Positions 17,342-28,182 of a stretch of DNA of 64,000 nt are shown piece after piece. The notes beneath the pieces are model-generated. The model worked only from the letters and a program-made list of their open reading frames with translations. It had not been told where the DNA came from and did not search any database. The DNA comes from Streptomyces sp. NBC_01217. GTDB taxonomy: Bacteria; Actinomycetota; Actinomycetes; Streptomycetales; Streptomycetaceae. Every line of letters begins with the position of its first letter. The first letter of the stretch is position 1. The position numbers and the translations under genes were made by a program. Where the stretch lies: assembly GCF_035994185.1 (NCBI RefSeq), contig NZ_CP108538.1, positions 806,001 to 870,000 of the forward strand. Reading direction: 5' to 3'.

Positions 17342-18139
17342 TCAGGCGGGCACCACGAGCCCGCTGCGCAACCGCTCCACCACGGCCTGCGGGATTCGCA
17401 GCCCGTCGCGGACATACCCGTCGAGCCCACCCCACCGCTCATCCATGGCGTCCAGCGCCATCTGGAGATAGCGGGGGCGGACCTCGATGATCGCGGACGC
17501 GATCTCCGGGTCACCGCCCGCATCGAGGAAACGCTGCACATACGGGGCGTAGGCGACCCGCACGACCGGGTTCACCGCGAGGAATTCGGCGCGCACCACA
17601 TCCCGTGACGCGCCGATCAGCATCAGGAGCACAGTCGTGGCCCAGCCGGTGCGGTCCTTGCCGGCCGTGCAGTGGAAGAGCACCGGGCGGGCACGGTCGT
17701 CGGCGGCCGTCTCGACAAAGGCACGGTAAGCGGCGGCGGCGCCCGGCGAGAGCACCATCTGCCGGTAGGTCTCGGCGAACATCTCCTCGGCCTTCCCGCT
17801 CCCCAGCACCTGCTCCGCCTCGATCGGGTCGGCGAGCAGCGCGCGCACCCGGGCGGGGGCCACGCCCGGGTTGTCACCGAGCACATCGGCGACGAAGAGC
17901 CGTGCGCCGGGGGGCAGCCGGTCGGGCGCCGCCGCACGCTCGTCGGCGGTCCGCAGATCGACGACGGTGCGGATGCCGAGCGCGGCAACCTCCCTGCACC
18001 CCGCCGCGTCGAGTCCGCTGAGCTGACCGGAGCGCAGCACGACGCCCGGGCGGACGCGATGGCCCGGACCCAGAGCGATGCCGCCCAGGTCGCGCAGATT
18101 GACGACGGTGGATGCCGCGACGGTCCTGGCGGTGTGCAC
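17342..18139 (-). CDS. Tyrosine-protein phosphatase (Tyr_phosphatase3, PtpB/Mph-like)
   Basis: 265 residues from the GTG at 18139, which has AAAAGGGGAA upstream; the open frame further upstream is not protein-like. Protein or phosphoinositide phosphatase of the dual-specificity-like fold. The N-terminal VVNLRDLGGIALGPGHRVRP then GVVLRSGQLSGL is the family entry motif. IRTVVDLRTADERAAAPDRL follows, and the catalytic P-loop HCTAGKDRTGWAT holds the CxxxxxR motif. The YVQRFLDAGGD and WGGLDGYVRDGL segments are also typical of the PtpB group. Cytoplasmic or secreted without a classical signal; no kinase is adjacent. It stands alone between the copper-promoter gene and the molybdate genes. Confidence 0.88.
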   Translation of the reverse strand: MHTARTVAASTVVNLRDLGGIALGPGHRVRPGVVLRSGQLSGLDAAGCREVAALGIRTVVDLRTADERAAAPDRLPPGARLFVADVLGDNPGVAPARVRALLADPIEAEQVLGSGKAEEMFAETYRQMVLSPGAAAAYRAFVETAADDRARPVLFHCTAGKDRTGWATTVLLMLIGASRDVVRAEFLAVNPVVRVAYAPYVQRFLDAGGDPEIASAIIEVRPRYLQMALDAMDERWGGLDGYVRDGLRIPQAVVERLRSGLVVPA

Positions 18140-18305
18140 GATGAACTTCCCCTTTTCCCGACGTATCCGCTTGATTCGACCTGACCGGATCAAACGTCGC
18201 ACGCGGTCGGAAGATCGACAAAGGAAAACGCCGGAGGAGCACCGATCGACGGCACCGAACGCGATGAAGGAACCGTCGTCCCGCATTTCCGACGGCGCGT
18301 TTCGC

Positions 18306-20246
18306 TCACAGGGTGACGACGGTGACCTCGGTCGCCTTGACGCCGGTCCACACGGCCGTCCCCTCGCTCAGCCCCAGTTCGGCCGCCGCCTCGGGGGTGA
18401 TCTCGGCGACGAGGTCCGGAGCCTCGTGGGAGACGATCACCACCCTGATCCGGCTGCCCACGGCGGTGAGTTCACGGACCGTGCCGGGCCAGACGTTACG
18501 GGGGCTTCCCCCGGGCCTGTCGTGGTGCACGGAGACCGCTTCCGGCGCGATGATCGCGAGCGCCGCCGTCCCCTCGGCGAGAGGGTCCGCGACGACCAGC
18601 CGGCCGCCGTCGGCGAGGGTGAGGGTGCCGTCGGGGGCGGCGGTCGCGGGCCAGGCGTTGCGGCCCAGCATCCGGGCCACCCACGGCGAGCGGGGGTGCC
18701 GGGTCACCTCGGCGGGTGCCGCGTACTGGAGGGTGCGGCCCTCTTCGAGTACGAGTACCCGGTCGGCCAGCGAAACCGCCTCCACGGGGTCGTGGGTGAC
18801 GATCAGGCAGACGCCGCCGAACCCGGCGAGATGGGTGCGCAGGGTGTGCCGGACATGGGCGCGGGTGGTCTGGTCGAGGGCGGCGAGCGGCTCGTCGAGC
18901 AGCAGCAGCCAGGGGCGGGCGGCGAGCGCGCGGGCCAGGGCCACACGCTGGGCCTGGCCGCCGGAGAGCTGGGCGGGCCTGCGGTGGGCGAGATGGCCGA
19001 CGCCGAGCCGGTCGAGCCACTGCTGTGCCTCGCGGCGGGCCTCGGCCCGGGGGACGCCATGGGCGCGGAGACCGTACGCCGTGTTCGTCAGCGCGCTCAG
19101 ATGCGGGAAGAGCGCACCGTTCTGCGGCACCCAAGCGACCTGGCGGCGGTGCGGGGGCAGGGCTGTGACGTCGGTGTCGCCGAGCCGCAGTCGGGCCCGG
19201 GCGCGCGGGGTCAGGCCGAGGAGGGCGCGCAGGACGGTCGTCTTGCCCGCGCCGTTGGGTCCGACGACGGCGATCGTGGTGCCGGGCGCGGCGTCGAGGG
19301 TGAGCCGGGTGAAGCCGGTGACCTCGGCGTGCAGCGAGCGGCGTTCCTGCGGGGCCGGGGGCATCTCCCGGCCCGCGCGGGCCGCAGTGTCCGTATCGAC
19401 CGCGTCGTCCACCGCCGGTTCGGGGCCGCGCGACCGGTCGCGTGGTGCCCCGGTCCAGCGCCCGCGCAGAGCGATGAGTACGGCCATGGCGATGGCGAGC
19501 AGCAGGAGCGACACGGAGGTGGCGGCCTCCGGGGAGTCCTGGAGCAGCAGATAGACCTGGAGGGGCAGGGTCTGGGTGGTGCCCGGCAGGTTGCCCGCGA
19601 AGGTGATGGTCGCGCCGAACTCGCCGAGCGCCCGTGCCCAGGTGAGCGCGGCACCGGCGGCGAGGCCGGGGGCGACCATCGGGAGGGTGACCGTGAAGAA
19701 CACCCGGGCCGGTGAGGCTCCCAGGGAGGCGGCGGTCTCCTCGTAGGAGGGGCGCAGTCCGGCCAGTGCCCCTTCGAGGCTGATGACGAGGAAGGGCATC
19801 GCGACAAAGGTCGCCGCGACCACCGCGCCCGAGGTGTGGAACGGCAGCGTGATCCCGAAGGTGTTCTCCAGCCAGGGGCCGAGCAGCCCCCGGCGGCCGA
19901 AGCCGAGGAGGAGCGCCACGCCTCCGACGGTGGGCGGCAGCACCATCGGCAGAAGGACCAGCGAGCGGACGAGCGCCTTGCCGGGGAACTCGATCCGGGC
20001 CAGCAGCCAGGCCAGAGGAACCCCGAGCAGGAGCGAGAGGCCCAGGGCCCAGAACGAGACGAGCAGGGACAGCCTGAGCGCCTGTGTGACACCGGGGCTG
20101 GTCAGATGGGTGCCGAGGTCGGCCCAGGAGGTACGGGCCAGGATGCCGATCAGGGGCATCAGCAGGAACGCGACGGCGAGCAGCGCGGGCAGCGCCAGGA
20201 CGGCGGGGGTGCGCGCGCCGGGCGTTCGGCTGCGAAGGGCTCTCAT
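18306..20246 (-). CDS. modBC: Molybdate ABC transporter permease-ATPase fusion (ModB-ModC)
   Basis: 646 residues joining two normally separate subunits. Residues about 1-265 are the ModB permease: six hydrophobic segments, with the EAA loop as YEETAASLGASPARVFFTVT then LPMVAPGL. After a charged linker (about 265-305) comes the ModC ATPase. It has Walker A GPNGAGKTTVLR, a Q-loop at VAWVPQNGALFPHL, signature LSGGQAQRVALARALA, Walker B WLLLLDEPLAALD and H-loop VTHDPVEA. A C-terminal TOBE/Mop-like domain (about 545-640, VSVHHDRPGGSPRN then VWPGTV) is present. It moves molybdate (perhaps tungstate) across the membrane using ATP. Follows modA on the same strand. Confidence 0.92.
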   Translation of the reverse strand: MRALRSRTPGARTPAVLALPALLAVAFLLMPLIGILARTSWADLGTHLTSPGVTQALRLSLLVSFWALGLSLLLGVPLAWLLARIEFPGKALVRSLVLLPMVLPPTVGGVALLLGFGRRGLLGPWLENTFGITLPFHTSGAVVAATFVAMPFLVISLEGALAGLRPSYEETAASLGASPARVFFTVTLPMVAPGLAAGAALTWARALGEFGATITFAGNLPGTTQTLPLQVYLLLQDSPEAATSVSLLLLAIAMAVLIALRGRWTGAPRDRSRGPEPAVDDAVDTDTAARAGREMPPAPQERRSLHAEVTGFTRLTLDAAPGTTIAVVGPNGAGKTTVLRALLGLTPRARARLRLGDTDVTALPPHRRQVAWVPQNGALFPHLSALTNTAYGLRAHGVPRAEARREAQQWLDRLGVGHLAHRRPAQLSGGQAQRVALARALAARPWLLLLDEPLAALDQTTRAHVRHTLRTHLAGFGGVCLIVTHDPVEAVSLADRVLVLEEGRTLQYAAPAEVTRHPRSPWVARMLGRNAWPATAAPDGTLTLADGGRLVVADPLAEGTAALAIIAPEAVSVHHDRPGGSPRNVWPGTVRELTAVGSRIRVVIVSHEAPDLVAEITPEAAAELGLSEGTAVWTGVKATEVTVVTL

Positions 20247-20369
20247 CGGAGGTTCCCGGGATCGGTCGGTACGTCGGTACGTGCGGAACTGGATCGGCCG
20301 TACGGGGGGGCCGCCCGTGGTTCTCCCCCGGCCCCGGCAGCCCCCTGTGCGGTGCGTACGGCGTGCCGG

Positions 20370-21176
20370 CTACGGCTGCTGGAAGCCCGCGTCCCGCAGG
20401 ATCTTCTGCGCCTCGGGGCTGCTCAGCCACTTGACGAACGCCGTGGCGGCCGCCACGTTCCCTGACTGGCGCAGCGTGGCCGCCGGGTAGGAGGCGACGG
20501 CGTTCTGCGCATCGGGGATGTCGACGGCGTCGACCTTGTCGGTGGCCGTGGCGGCGTCCGTCTTGTAGACGATCCCCGCATCGGCCTCGCCCAGCTCGAC
20601 CTTGCTGAGGACGGCGCGGACGTTGGGCTCCTGGGAGACCGGCTTGACGGTGAGCTTCTGCGCGTCGAGGACCTGCTCGCTGTATCGGCCCACCGGAACC
20701 TCGGGCGCGGCCAGGACCACCTTGAGCTTCGGGTCGGTCAGGTCCTTCAGGCTCGCGATCTTCTCCGGGTTGCCCTCCCCGGTGGCGATGACGAGACGGT
20801 TCCTGGCGATGACGGTGGGGGTGCCGGTGTCGGACTTCAGACCGTCCATCGTCTTCGTGTCCGCGGTGACCAGGGCGTCGGCGGGTGCGCCCTGCTTCAC
20901 CTGGGCGGCCAGTTCCTGTGAGCCCGCGAAGGAGAACGTCACCTTCGTACCCGGGTGCTCCTTCTCGTACGCGGCGCCCGCGGTCTTGAACACATCGGTG
21001 AGCGAGGCCGCGGCCAGCACGGTCAGCCGGGCATCGGCGGCCCCGGACGAGGCCGCGGGCTTTCCGGCGGCGTCCTTCTTGTTGTCGTCGTTGCCGCCGC
21101 ACGCGGCGAGCGGCACCAGCAGTGCTGCGGTCACGAGCGCGGCGGCGGCGCGGCGCCCGGTGAGGGTGGTCGTCAT
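20370..21176 (-). CDS. modA: Molybdate ABC transporter substrate-binding lipoprotein
   Basis: 268 residues from the ATG at 21176, with AAGGAG nine bases upstream. A lipoprotein signal ([16 protein letters not shown], lipobox LAAC) anchors it outside the membrane. The ModA fold starts at [20 protein letters not shown] and includes the oxyanion-binding [20 protein letters not shown] then ALVTAD, plus [27 protein letters not shown] and the C-terminal [20 protein letters not shown]. Captures molybdate for the ModBC fusion encoded just downstream. A 123-base gap separates the two genes. The molybdenum hydroxylase and nitrate reductase in this window are likely customers for the cofactor. Confidence 0.93.
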   Translation of the reverse strand: MTTTLTGRRAAAALVTAALLVPLAACGGNDDNKKDAAGKPAASSGAADARLTVLAAASLTDVFKTAGAAYEKEHPGTKVTFSFAGSQELAAQVKQGAPADALVTADTKTMDGLKSDTGTPTVIARNRLVIATGEGNPEKIASLKDLTDPKLKVVLAAPEVPVGRYSEQVLDAQKLTVKPVSQEPNVRAVLSKVELGEADAGIVYKTDAATATDKVDAVDIPDAQNAVASYPAATLRQSGNVAAATAFVKWLSSPEAQKILRDAGFQQP

Positions 21177-21222
21177 GGTGCCGGGCTCCTTGGAGTCGAT
21201 GTGCGTCACGGGTGATGCGCGT

Positions 21223-21618
21223 TCAGACGCGGTCGATGTGCACGCTGGTGGACTTCACCCGAGCGGTGGCCTGCATGCCGACCTCCAGTCCGAGCTCCTC
21301 GACGGCCTCCCGGGTGAGCAGCGACACCAGCCGGTGCGGGCCTGCCTGGATCTCGACCTGGGCCGCCACGTCGCCGAGCTTCACTCCGGTGACGATGCCC
21401 GGGAAGGCGTTGCGGGCCGAGGTGTACGAGGGCTCGTCCTCGCCTCCCCCGCCCTGGCCGATCTCGATGGAGAACGCGGCCAGATCACGGCCGTCGATGA
21501 GCCTGCGGCCGCCTTCGTCGCGGTGGGTCGCGACCCGTCCGGCGTCCGCCCAGCGGCGGGCCGTGTCGGGGCTGACCCCCAGCAGGCGCGCGGCCTGTCC
21601 GATTGTGTAGGACTGCAT
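21223..21618 (-). CDS. HTH-TOBE regulator of molybdate uptake (BldC/MerR-like HTH plus molbindin domain)
   Basis: 131 residues from the ATG at 21618 ([20 protein letters not shown]); the frame is open to 21660, but the extra N-terminus is not family-like. Residues 3-50 are a MerR/excisionase-type helix-turn-helix with wing ([20 protein letters not shown]). Residues about 62-130 are one TOBE/Mop domain ([20 protein letters not shown], then [20 protein letters not shown]) of the kind that binds molybdate. It probably senses molybdate and controls modA-modBC, which start 46 bases downstream. This combination is common in actinobacteria in place of ModE. Confidence 0.85.
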   Translation of the reverse strand: MQSYTIGQAARLLGVSPDTARRWADAGRVATHRDEGGRRLIDGRDLAAFSIEIGQGGGGEDEPSYTSARNAFPGIVTGVKLGDVAAQVEIQAGPHRLVSLLTREAVEELGLEVGMQATARVKSTSVHIDRV

Positions 21619-21634
21619 GTGCGACAAGATATTC

Positions 21635-21658
21635 GGATTGATCTGGCAGCTGCAATCC
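21635..21658. promoter_or_regulatory. Inverted repeat upstream of the HTH-TOBE regulator
   Basis: GGATTG (21635-21640) and CAATCC (21653-21658) are an inverted pair around 12 bases that contain CAGCTG. It sits 17-40 bases upstream of the regulator start at 21618 and within the divergent region shared with mutA. A candidate autoregulatory operator; binding is not shown. Confidence 0.35.
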
Positions 21659-21826
21659 ATCCAGCTTATCTGTGGAGCAAATACCAGTCACGTTGGATGA
21701 TGCACCAAGTCCGGAATCCGTCGTCCGGTTACGCGACCGTATGTGAAGGATCAAGTGCGTTCGGAGAGGGCAAGGTCACAGACGGAGCCTCTGCTGCTCG
21801 TCTGAGACCTGACCTAGCATCTGAGC

Positions 21827-23683
21827 ATGACGGTCCTGCCTGCCGACGGGCTTTCGTTGGCCGCCGAATTCCCTCACCCCGCCCATGAGCAGTGGCAAAG
21901 CCTTGTCGAAGGCGTGCTGCGCAAGTCGGGCAAGGATGTTGCGGGTTCGGCCGCCGAGGAAGCTCTGTCCACCACGGTGGAGGACGGGCTCATCACCCGC
22001 CCCCTCTACACCTCGCGCGACAGCGCGCCCGATGCCGGATATCCGGGTTTCGCCCCCTTCACCCGCGGCGGCAAGGCCGAGGGCAACGCGACGGGTGGCT
22101 GGGACGTACGGCAGCGGCACACCCTGCCGGATCCCGCGCGCCTCAATGAGGCCGTGCTCGCCGATCTGGAGAACGGCGTCACCTCACTGTGGCTGACGGT
22201 GGGCGGCGGCGGCGTTGCGGTGTCCGCTCTGGCGGACGCGCTGGACGGCGTCTATCTCGACCTGGCTCCCGTGGTGCTCGACGCGGGCGGCGAACTCGAC
22301 GCCGCGGCGGAGGAGTTGCTGCGGCTCTACTCCGCGCGGGGCGTCGACGCACGGGCCGCGCGCGGCAACCTCGGCGCGGACCCGCTCGGGCAGGCCGCCC
22401 GAAGTGGCGCCGAACCCGATCCGACGGCGGCGGTCCACTGGGCACAGCGGTGCGCGCGGGAGTTTCCCGGGCTGCGGGCCCTGACCGTCGACGCGCTGCC
22501 GTATCACGAGGCCGGCGGCTCGGCCGCCGAGGAGCTGGGCGCCTCGCTGGCGACCGGTGTCGCCTATCTGCGGGCGCTGACGGACGCCGGGCTTTCGGTG
22601 GAACAGGCTTGTGCGCAGCTGGAGTTCCGGTACGCGGCGACAGCCGATCAGTTCCTGACGATCGCCAAGCTGCGGGCCGCTCGGCGGCTGTGGTCCCGGG
22701 TGGCGCAGGTGTGCGGGGCAGCCGGTGCCGGGGCGCAGCGTCAGCACGCGGTGACGTCCTCGGTGATGATGACACGGCGCGACCCGTGGGTGAACATGCT
22801 GCGGACGACCCTGGCCTGTCTGGGTGCGGGTGTCGGCGGGGCCGACTCCGTGACCGTGCTGCCGTTCGATCACGCCCTGGGTCTGCCGGACGCGTTCGCC
22901 CGGCGCATCGCCCGTAACACGTCGACGATCCTCCTGGAGGAGTCGCATCTGGCCCGGGTGATCGACCCGGCGGGCGGTTCCTGGTACGTGGAGCGGCTCA
23001 CCGCCGAACTGGCCGAGGCCTCGTGGGCGTTCTTCCAGGAGATCGAGCGGTCGGGCGGCCAGGCGGCCGCCCTGCGCTCGGGAATGATCGGCGAGCGTCT
23101 CGCGGCCACCTGGGCGGCGCGCAGCAAGGATCTGGCGCGGCGCAAGGAGCCGGTCACCGGCGTGAGCGAGTTCCCGCAGCTGGCGGAGCGTCCGGTGGAG
23201 CGCGAGGCGGGTCCCGACGCCGATGGCTCGTCGGGCGGTCTGCCCAGGGTGCGCCGTGACGAGGCGTTCGAGGCGCTGCGTGCCCGGTCGGACGCCCATC
23301 TCGCGGCGACCGGGCAACGGCCGCGGGTGTTCCTCGCCGCGCTCGGCCCGGCCGCGGCCCACACCGGGCGGGTGTCGTTCGCCTCGAACCTGTTCCAGGC
23401 GGGCGGTATCGAACCGGTCCATGAACCGGTGCAGGTCGACGCGGCAACGGCCGTGATTGCGTTCAAGTCCAGTGGGGCCGCCGTGGCGTGTCTCTGCTCC
23501 AGCGACGCGCTCTACGCCGAGCGGGCCGGGGCGGTCGCCGGGGCACTGCGCTCGGCCGGGGCGCAGCGGGTGTTCCTCGCGGGCCGGCCCGGTGAGTACC
23601 CCGGTGTCGACGAGTACGTCTTCGCGGGCTCCGATGTGGTGGCCGTGCTCTCTTCCCTTCTCGACCGTATGGGTGTGGCGTAA
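21827..23683 (+). CDS. mutA: Methylmalonyl-CoA mutase small (beta) subunit
   Basis: 618 residues, normal length. Non-catalytic partner of MutB in interconverting methylmalonyl-CoA and succinyl-CoA. The N-terminal domain ([20 protein letters not shown]) and the barrel domain ([40 protein letters not shown]) are clear. The C-terminal B12-like domain lacks the DxHxxG motif ([20 protein letters not shown]), as expected for the small subunit, so it does not bind cobalamin. The start ATG at 21827 has only a weak ribosome site. The stop and the mutB start share bases (TAATG at 23680-23684), giving translational coupling. In Streptomyces the enzyme supplies methylmalonyl-CoA for polyketides or uses it for the TCA cycle. 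Confidence 0.93.
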   Translation: MTVLPADGLSLAAEFPHPAHEQWQSLVEGVLRKSGKDVAGSAAEEALSTTVEDGLITRPLYTSRDSAPDAGYPGFAPFTRGGKAEGNATGGWDVRQRHTLPDPARLNEAVLADLENGVTSLWLTVGGGGVAVSALADALDGVYLDLAPVVLDAGGELDAAAEELLRLYSARGVDARAARGNLGADPLGQAARSGAEPDPTAAVHWAQRCAREFPGLRALTVDALPYHEAGGSAAEELGASLATGVAYLRALTDAGLSVEQACAQLEFRYAATADQFLTIAKLRAARRLWSRVAQVCGAAGAGAQRQHAVTSSVMMTRRDPWVNMLRTTLACLGAGVGGADSVTVLPFDHALGLPDAFARRIARNTSTILLEESHLARVIDPAGGSWYVERLTAELAEASWAFFQEIERSGGQAAALRSGMIGERLAATWAARSKDLARRKEPVTGVSEFPQLAERPVEREAGPDADGSSGGLPRVRRDEAFEALRARSDAHLAATGQRPRVFLAALGPAAAHTGRVSFASNLFQAGGIEPVHEPVQVDAATAVIAFKSSGAAVACLCSSDALYAERAGAVAGALRSAGAQRVFLAGRPGEYPGVDEYVFAGSDVVAVLSSLLDRMGVA

Positions 23684-25884
23684 TGCGTATCCCTGACTTC
23701 CGTGACATCGAGCTCGGACCGGGCGGCGCCCCCGAGGTGTCCGAGGACCAGTGGCGCGCCTCGGTGAAGGAGTCCTCCGGCAGTTCCGACGGCGATCTGC
23801 TGTGGGAGACCCCGGAGGGCATCGCGGTCAAGCCGCTGTACACCGGGCGCGATCTGGAGGGGCTCGACTTCCTCGGTACGTATCCGGGCATCGCCCCGTA
23901 CCTGCGGGGCCCGTATCCGACGATGTACGTCAACCAGCCCTGGACGATCCGGCAGTACGCCGGTTTCTCCACCGCCGAGGAGTCCAACGCCTTCTACCGC
24001 CGCAACCTCGCGGCCGGGCAGAAGGGCCTCTCGGTCGCCTTCGACCTGCCGACCCACCGCGGCTACGACAGCGACCACCCGCGGGTGACCGGCGACGTCG
24101 GCATGGCGGGCGTGGCGATCGACTCGATCTACGACATGCGTCAGCTCTTCGACGGCATCCCGCTGGACAGGATGTCGGTGTCGATGACGATGAACGGCGC
24201 GGTGCTCCCCGTGCTCGCGCTGTACATCGTCGCCGCCGAGGAACAGGGCGTTGCGCCCGAGAAGCTGGCCGGAACCATTCAGAACGACATTCTGAAGGAG
24301 TTCATGGTCCGCAACACCTATATCTATCCGCCGAAGCCCTCGATGCGGATCATCTCCGACATCTTCGCGTACACCTCGCAGAAGATGCCGCGCTACAACT
24401 CGATCTCCATCTCCGGCTATCACATCCAGGAGGCGGGTGCGACCGCCGATCTGGAGCTGGCGTACACCCTCGCGGACGGGGTGGAGTATCTGCGGGCCGG
24501 TCGGGACGCCGGTCTCGACGTGGACGCGTTCGCACCGCGGCTGTCCTTCTTCTGGGCGATCGGCATGAACTTCTTCATGGAGATCGCGAAGCTGCGGGCG
24601 GCCCGGCTGCTCTGGGCCAAGCTGGTCAAGGAGTTCGAACCGAAGAACGCCAAGTCGCTGTCCCTGCGCACCCATTCGCAGACGTCGGGGTGGTCGCTGA
24701 CCGCGCAGGACGTGTTCAACAACGTCACCAGGACGTGTGTGGAGGCGATGGCCGCCACCCAGGGACACACCCAGTCGCTGCACACCAACGCGCTCGACGA
24801 GGCCCTCGCCCTGCCGACGGACTTCTCGGCGCGGATCGCCCGCAACACCCAGCTGCTGCTCCAGCAGGAGTCGGGCACCGGCCGGGTCATCGACCCGTGG
24901 GGCGGCAGCGCGTACGTGGAGAAGCTGACGTACGACCTGGCGCGCCGGGCCTGGCAGCACATCGAGGAGGTCGAGGCGGCGGGCGGCATGGCGCAGGCCA
25001 TCGACGCGGGCATCCCGAAGCTCCGGGTGGAGGAGGCCGCGGCCCGCACCCAGGCGCGGATCGACTCCGGACGCCAGCCGGTGATCGGGGTCAACAAGTA
25101 CCGGGTGGAGACCGACGAGCAGATCGATGTGCTCAAGGTCGACAACTCCTCGGTGCGCGCCCAGCAGATCGAGAAGCTTCGCCGGCTGCGCGCGGAGCGC
25201 GACGAGCCGGCGTGCCAGGCCGCGCTGCGGGCGCTGACGGCGGCCGCCGAGCGGGCCCCCGGCCCGGGCCTCGAAGGCAATCTGCTGGCACTGGCCGTCG
25301 ACGCGGCCCGCGCGATGGCGACCGTGGGCGAGATCTCGGACGCCCTGGAGAAGGTGTACGGGAGGCATGCGGGCCAGATCCGTACGATCTCCGGTGTGTA
25401 CCGCAACGAGGCAGGCGAATCCCCTTCCGTGGACCGGACCCGGGCGCTGGTGGACCGTTTCGAGGAGGCCGAGGGGCGCCGTCCGCGCATCCTGGTGGCC
25501 AAGATGGGGCAGGACGGCCACGACCGCGGCCAGAAGGTGATCTCGACGGCCTTCGCCGACCTGGGCTTCGACGTCGACGTCGGCCCGCTGTTCCAGACGC
25601 CCGCCGAGGTGGCACGGCAGGCGGTGGAGGCGGACGTGCACATCGTGGGCGTCTCCTCACTGGCAGCCGGACACCTCACGCTCGTACCGGCGCTCCGCGA
25701 GGAGCTGGCCGCCGAGGGCCGCGAGGACATCATGATCGTGGTGGGCGGGGTGATCCCCCCGCAGGATGTCGAGGCGCTGCACGAGGCGGGGGCCGCGGCC
25801 GTGTTCCCGCCCGGCACGGTGATTCCGGATGCCGCCTACGACCTGGTCACGCGGCTGGGCGCCGCGCTCGGCCACGAGCTGTGA
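23683..25884 (+). CDS. mutB: Methylmalonyl-CoA mutase large (alpha) subunit, B12-dependent
   Basis: 733 residues. Catalytic subunit using adenosylcobalamin. The barrel domain includes [80 protein letters not shown] and [20 protein letters not shown]. The C-terminal B12-binding domain (about 595-733) has the base-off DxHxxG motif in [20 protein letters not shown], followed by [14 protein letters not shown] and [13 protein letters not shown]. It overlaps the mutA stop and is followed by meaB after 12 bases, so the three form one operon. Confidence 0.96.
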   Translation: MRIPDFRDIELGPGGAPEVSEDQWRASVKESSGSSDGDLLWETPEGIAVKPLYTGRDLEGLDFLGTYPGIAPYLRGPYPTMYVNQPWTIRQYAGFSTAEESNAFYRRNLAAGQKGLSVAFDLPTHRGYDSDHPRVTGDVGMAGVAIDSIYDMRQLFDGIPLDRMSVSMTMNGAVLPVLALYIVAAEEQGVAPEKLAGTIQNDILKEFMVRNTYIYPPKPSMRIISDIFAYTSQKMPRYNSISISGYHIQEAGATADLELAYTLADGVEYLRAGRDAGLDVDAFAPRLSFFWAIGMNFFMEIAKLRAARLLWAKLVKEFEPKNAKSLSLRTHSQTSGWSLTAQDVFNNVTRTCVEAMAATQGHTQSLHTNALDEALALPTDFSARIARNTQLLLQQESGTGRVIDPWGGSAYVEKLTYDLARRAWQHIEEVEAAGGMAQAIDAGIPKLRVEEAAARTQARIDSGRQPVIGVNKYRVETDEQIDVLKVDNSSVRAQQIEKLRRLRAERDEPACQAALRALTAAAERAPGPGLEGNLLALAVDAARAMATVGEISDALEKVYGRHAGQIRTISGVYRNEAGESPSVDRTRALVDRFEEAEGRRPRILVAKMGQDGHDRGQKVISTAFADLGFDVDVGPLFQTPAEVARQAVEADVHIVGVSSLAAGHLTLVPALREELAAEGREDIMIVVGGVIPPQDVEALHEAGAAAVFPPGTVIPDAAYDLVTRLGAALGHEL

Positions 25885-25896
25885 GCCGCTGACCCG

Positions 25897-26907
25897 ATGC
25901 CTGTGAAGATCGACATCGACAGCTATGCGAAGGGGGTGCTCGACGGGAAGCGGGCGTACATCGCGCGCGCCATCACTCTCGTCGAGTCCACCCGTCCCGA
26001 TCACCGGACACTGGCCCAGCAGTTGCTGCGCGAGCTGCTGCCGCACTCCGGGAACGCCCGGCGGATCGGCATCAGCGGTGTGCCGGGGGTCGGGAAGTCC
26101 ACCTTCATCGACGCGCTGGGCACGATGCTCACCGGGCTCGGACACCGGGTCGCGGTGCTGGCCGTCGATCCGTCATCCAGCCGTACCGGCGGCTCCATCC
26201 TCGGCGACAAGACGAGGATGGAGCGCCTGGCGGTGGACCCCGCGGCGTTCGTACGTCCCTCCCCCACCGCCGGGACGCTCGGCGGGGTGGCCAAGGCGAC
26301 CCGGGAGTCCATCGTGGTGATGGAGGCCGCGGGATACGACGTGGTGCTGGTGGAGACGGTCGGCGTCGGCCAGTCGGAGACGGCGGTGGCCAATATGGTC
26401 GACACGTTCCTGCTGCTCACCCTGGCCCGTACCGGCGATCAGCTGCAGGGCATCAAGAAGGGTGTCCTGGAGCTGGCGGACGCCATCGCGGTCAACAAGG
26501 CGGACGGCCCGCACGAGCGCGACGCCCGCGCGGCCGCGCGTGAACTGGCCGGCGCGCTGCGGCTGATGCACCCGGTGGACGCGGCCTGGACGCCCCCGGT
26601 GCTCACCTGCAGCGCCCGCGAGTCGACCGGTCTCGACACCCTGTGGGAGCGGCTCGAACAGCACCGGGCGCTGCTCGAATCGAGTGGCCGGCTCGCCGCG
26701 AAACGCCGTGACCAGCAGGTCGACTGGACCTGGACGATGGTGCGGGACGAGCTGCTGGAGAGTCTGCGCGGCCACCCGGAGGTCCGTGCGCTCACTCCGG
26801 GTGTCGAACAGCGCGTACGGAACGGCGAGTTGACGGCCACACTGGCGGCCGAGCAGATCCTGGGGGCGTTCCGGGGCACGGCCCCGGAGCCGGAGGGCAG
26901 TGGCTGA
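25897..26907 (+). CDS. meaB: Methylmalonyl-CoA mutase-associated GTPase (G-protein chaperone)
   Basis: 336 residues. GTPase that protects methylmalonyl-CoA mutase and gates cobalamin loading. Motifs in order: P-loop [15 protein letters not shown] (about residues 66-80), [36 protein letters not shown], a G3-type region in [20 protein letters not shown], and G4 as [10 protein letters not shown]. The C-terminal helical dimerisation arm ends in [20 protein letters not shown]. Third gene of the mutA-mutB-meaB operon and convergent with the acetyltransferase gene. Confidence 0.94.
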   Translation: MPVKIDIDSYAKGVLDGKRAYIARAITLVESTRPDHRTLAQQLLRELLPHSGNARRIGISGVPGVGKSTFIDALGTMLTGLGHRVAVLAVDPSSSRTGGSILGDKTRMERLAVDPAAFVRPSPTAGTLGGVAKATRESIVVMEAAGYDVVLVETVGVGQSETAVANMVDTFLLLTLARTGDQLQGIKKGVLELADAIAVNKADGPHERDARAAARELAGALRLMHPVDAAWTPPVLTCSARESTGLDTLWERLEQHRALLESSGRLAAKRRDQQVDWTWTMVRDELLESLRGHPEVRALTPGVEQRVRNGELTATLAAEQILGAFRGTAPEPEGSG

Positions 26908-26928
26908 GCGGGCCGGCGGGCGGCGCGC

Positions 26929-27810
26929 CTACAGATCCAGCTGGTACTCGACGGACCTGTGCGTCGGCTCGTAGCCGAGCGCGTCGTTGATGCTCCGCAT
27001 GTGCGTGTTGCTGTCCGCGGTGTCCGCCAGCAGCCCGTCGAGATCCGGGTGGCGTTCGCGGGCCTGCAGGATGGACCGTGCCTTCATCCACTGCGCGAGG
27101 CCGTGCCCCCGGTGTTCGGGGAGGACCCCGGTGCCGTAGTGCTGGGCGTCGCCCTTCCCGTCGCCGGGGACGACCAGTTCGGTGAAGCCCGCGATCGTGG
27201 AGTCGGACTCGTCGACCGCGGCGACGGTGTGGAGCAGCTCGCCACGGGCGGCGACGGCCGCCGCCGCGGACCGGACCCGGTCCACGTCCCAGACGACCGT
27301 GCCGTAGTCGGTGTCGTCCATCGGCATGTCGTCCATGGCCCGGCGCGACGCGGCGAACGTCCCCGCGAGCCCGTCCGGGACGGTGCCATCCCAGGAGACG
27401 AGGCGGTAGCCCGGATGCGGCTGCCCGACGATCGCGCGGAGGGCCGCGGTGTCGGCCTTCGCCAGCGGGAGGCGCGCGTACGTCAGGGTCAGCACCTTGC
27501 GCAGCCCCTTGGCCCGCAGAAAATGATCGCCGGAGGAACCGGCCTCGACCTGGGTGACGACGCTGCGTCGGCCCTCCGCGCGGGCTGCCGCGACCGCCGC
27601 GTCCAGCAGCTGTGAGCCGACGCCGGCCCGGCGCTCGGCCGGGTGGACGTGGAGTTCCAGCTCGGCGAGGTGGTTCTGGCCCTCGCGGGTGAAGACACGC
27701 AGGAAGGCCGAGCCCGTGGGGCTGCCGTCGGGGTCGGACGCCAGCCACGCCAGCCGGTGGCTCGCACCGGTGCGATCGGGGTCGGTCAGTGCGGTGATGC
27801 GAATCGGCAA
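26929..27810 (-). CDS. GNAT family acetyltransferase with two GNAT-like halves
   Basis: 293 residues from a TTG at 27810, chosen because AAGGAG lies five bases upstream. The N-terminal half (about 1-145) has an acetyl-CoA loop VHPAERRAGVGSQLLDAAVA. The C-terminal half (about 150-293) has a second region with IAGFTELVVPGDGKGDAQHY then GTGVLPEHRGHGLAQWMKAR. Duplicated GNAT proteins of this kind (MshD or aminoglycoside-like folds) usually have one active and one structural half. Substrate unknown. The last residues (NTHMRSINDALGYEPTHRSV) are typical of GNAT C-termini. Convergent with meaB over 21 bases. Confidence 0.82.
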   Translation of the reverse strand: MPIRITALTDPDRTGASHRLAWLASDPDGSPTGSAFLRVFTREGQNHLAELELHVHPAERRAGVGSQLLDAAVAAARAEGRRSVVTQVEAGSSGDHFLRAKGLRKVLTLTYARLPLAKADTAALRAIVGQPHPGYRLVSWDGTVPDGLAGTFAASRRAMDDMPMDDTDYGTVVWDVDRVRSAAAAVAARGELLHTVAAVDESDSTIAGFTELVVPGDGKGDAQHYGTGVLPEHRGHGLAQWMKARSILQARERHPDLDGLLADTADSNTHMRSINDALGYEPTHRSVEYQLDL

Positions 27811-28182
27811 GATGACTCCTTGGCGCCGGGGACGCCGGTCTTAAGGGGGCGGGCGCGCGGCCCGGAGAACCACATCACTCCGCGCGCCCCACGGCAACCG
27901 GTTATCGCGGCCGTCGCCGCCGACCCGGCGAGCGCGCGCCGTGGTACGGTGCAGTTGGTACATGTGTACGCCTCGATTCGGGGCGCCGGTGCCCATCCAC
28001 CTTCGCAGAGCTGCTGCGCCCGTCCCATCCGACCGGCGATCCAGCTTTCCCGCGCCACCTCCTCCAGTCCGGTACGGGCCGTTCCCGTCCGGGCTTTCCT
28101 CCCCGTCGTCCGGGGCGTGCTTTCTTCCGCCCCCTGCCGGCCGGGCCCCTCATTCGCCATGTCCGCGAAAGGACCACTCCGT
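27811..28182 (+). other. 372-bp intergenic region: divergent promoters and a C-rich rho leader
   Basis: No gene is supported here. Between the acetyltransferase start and the rho start, the last 160 bases are pyrimidine-rich on the plus strand: 28021-28140 holds 56 C against 31 G by my count. Such C-rich, G-poor RNA is what Rho primary sites prefer. It may form the 5-prime leader of the rho gene that follows. Confidence 0.5.
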
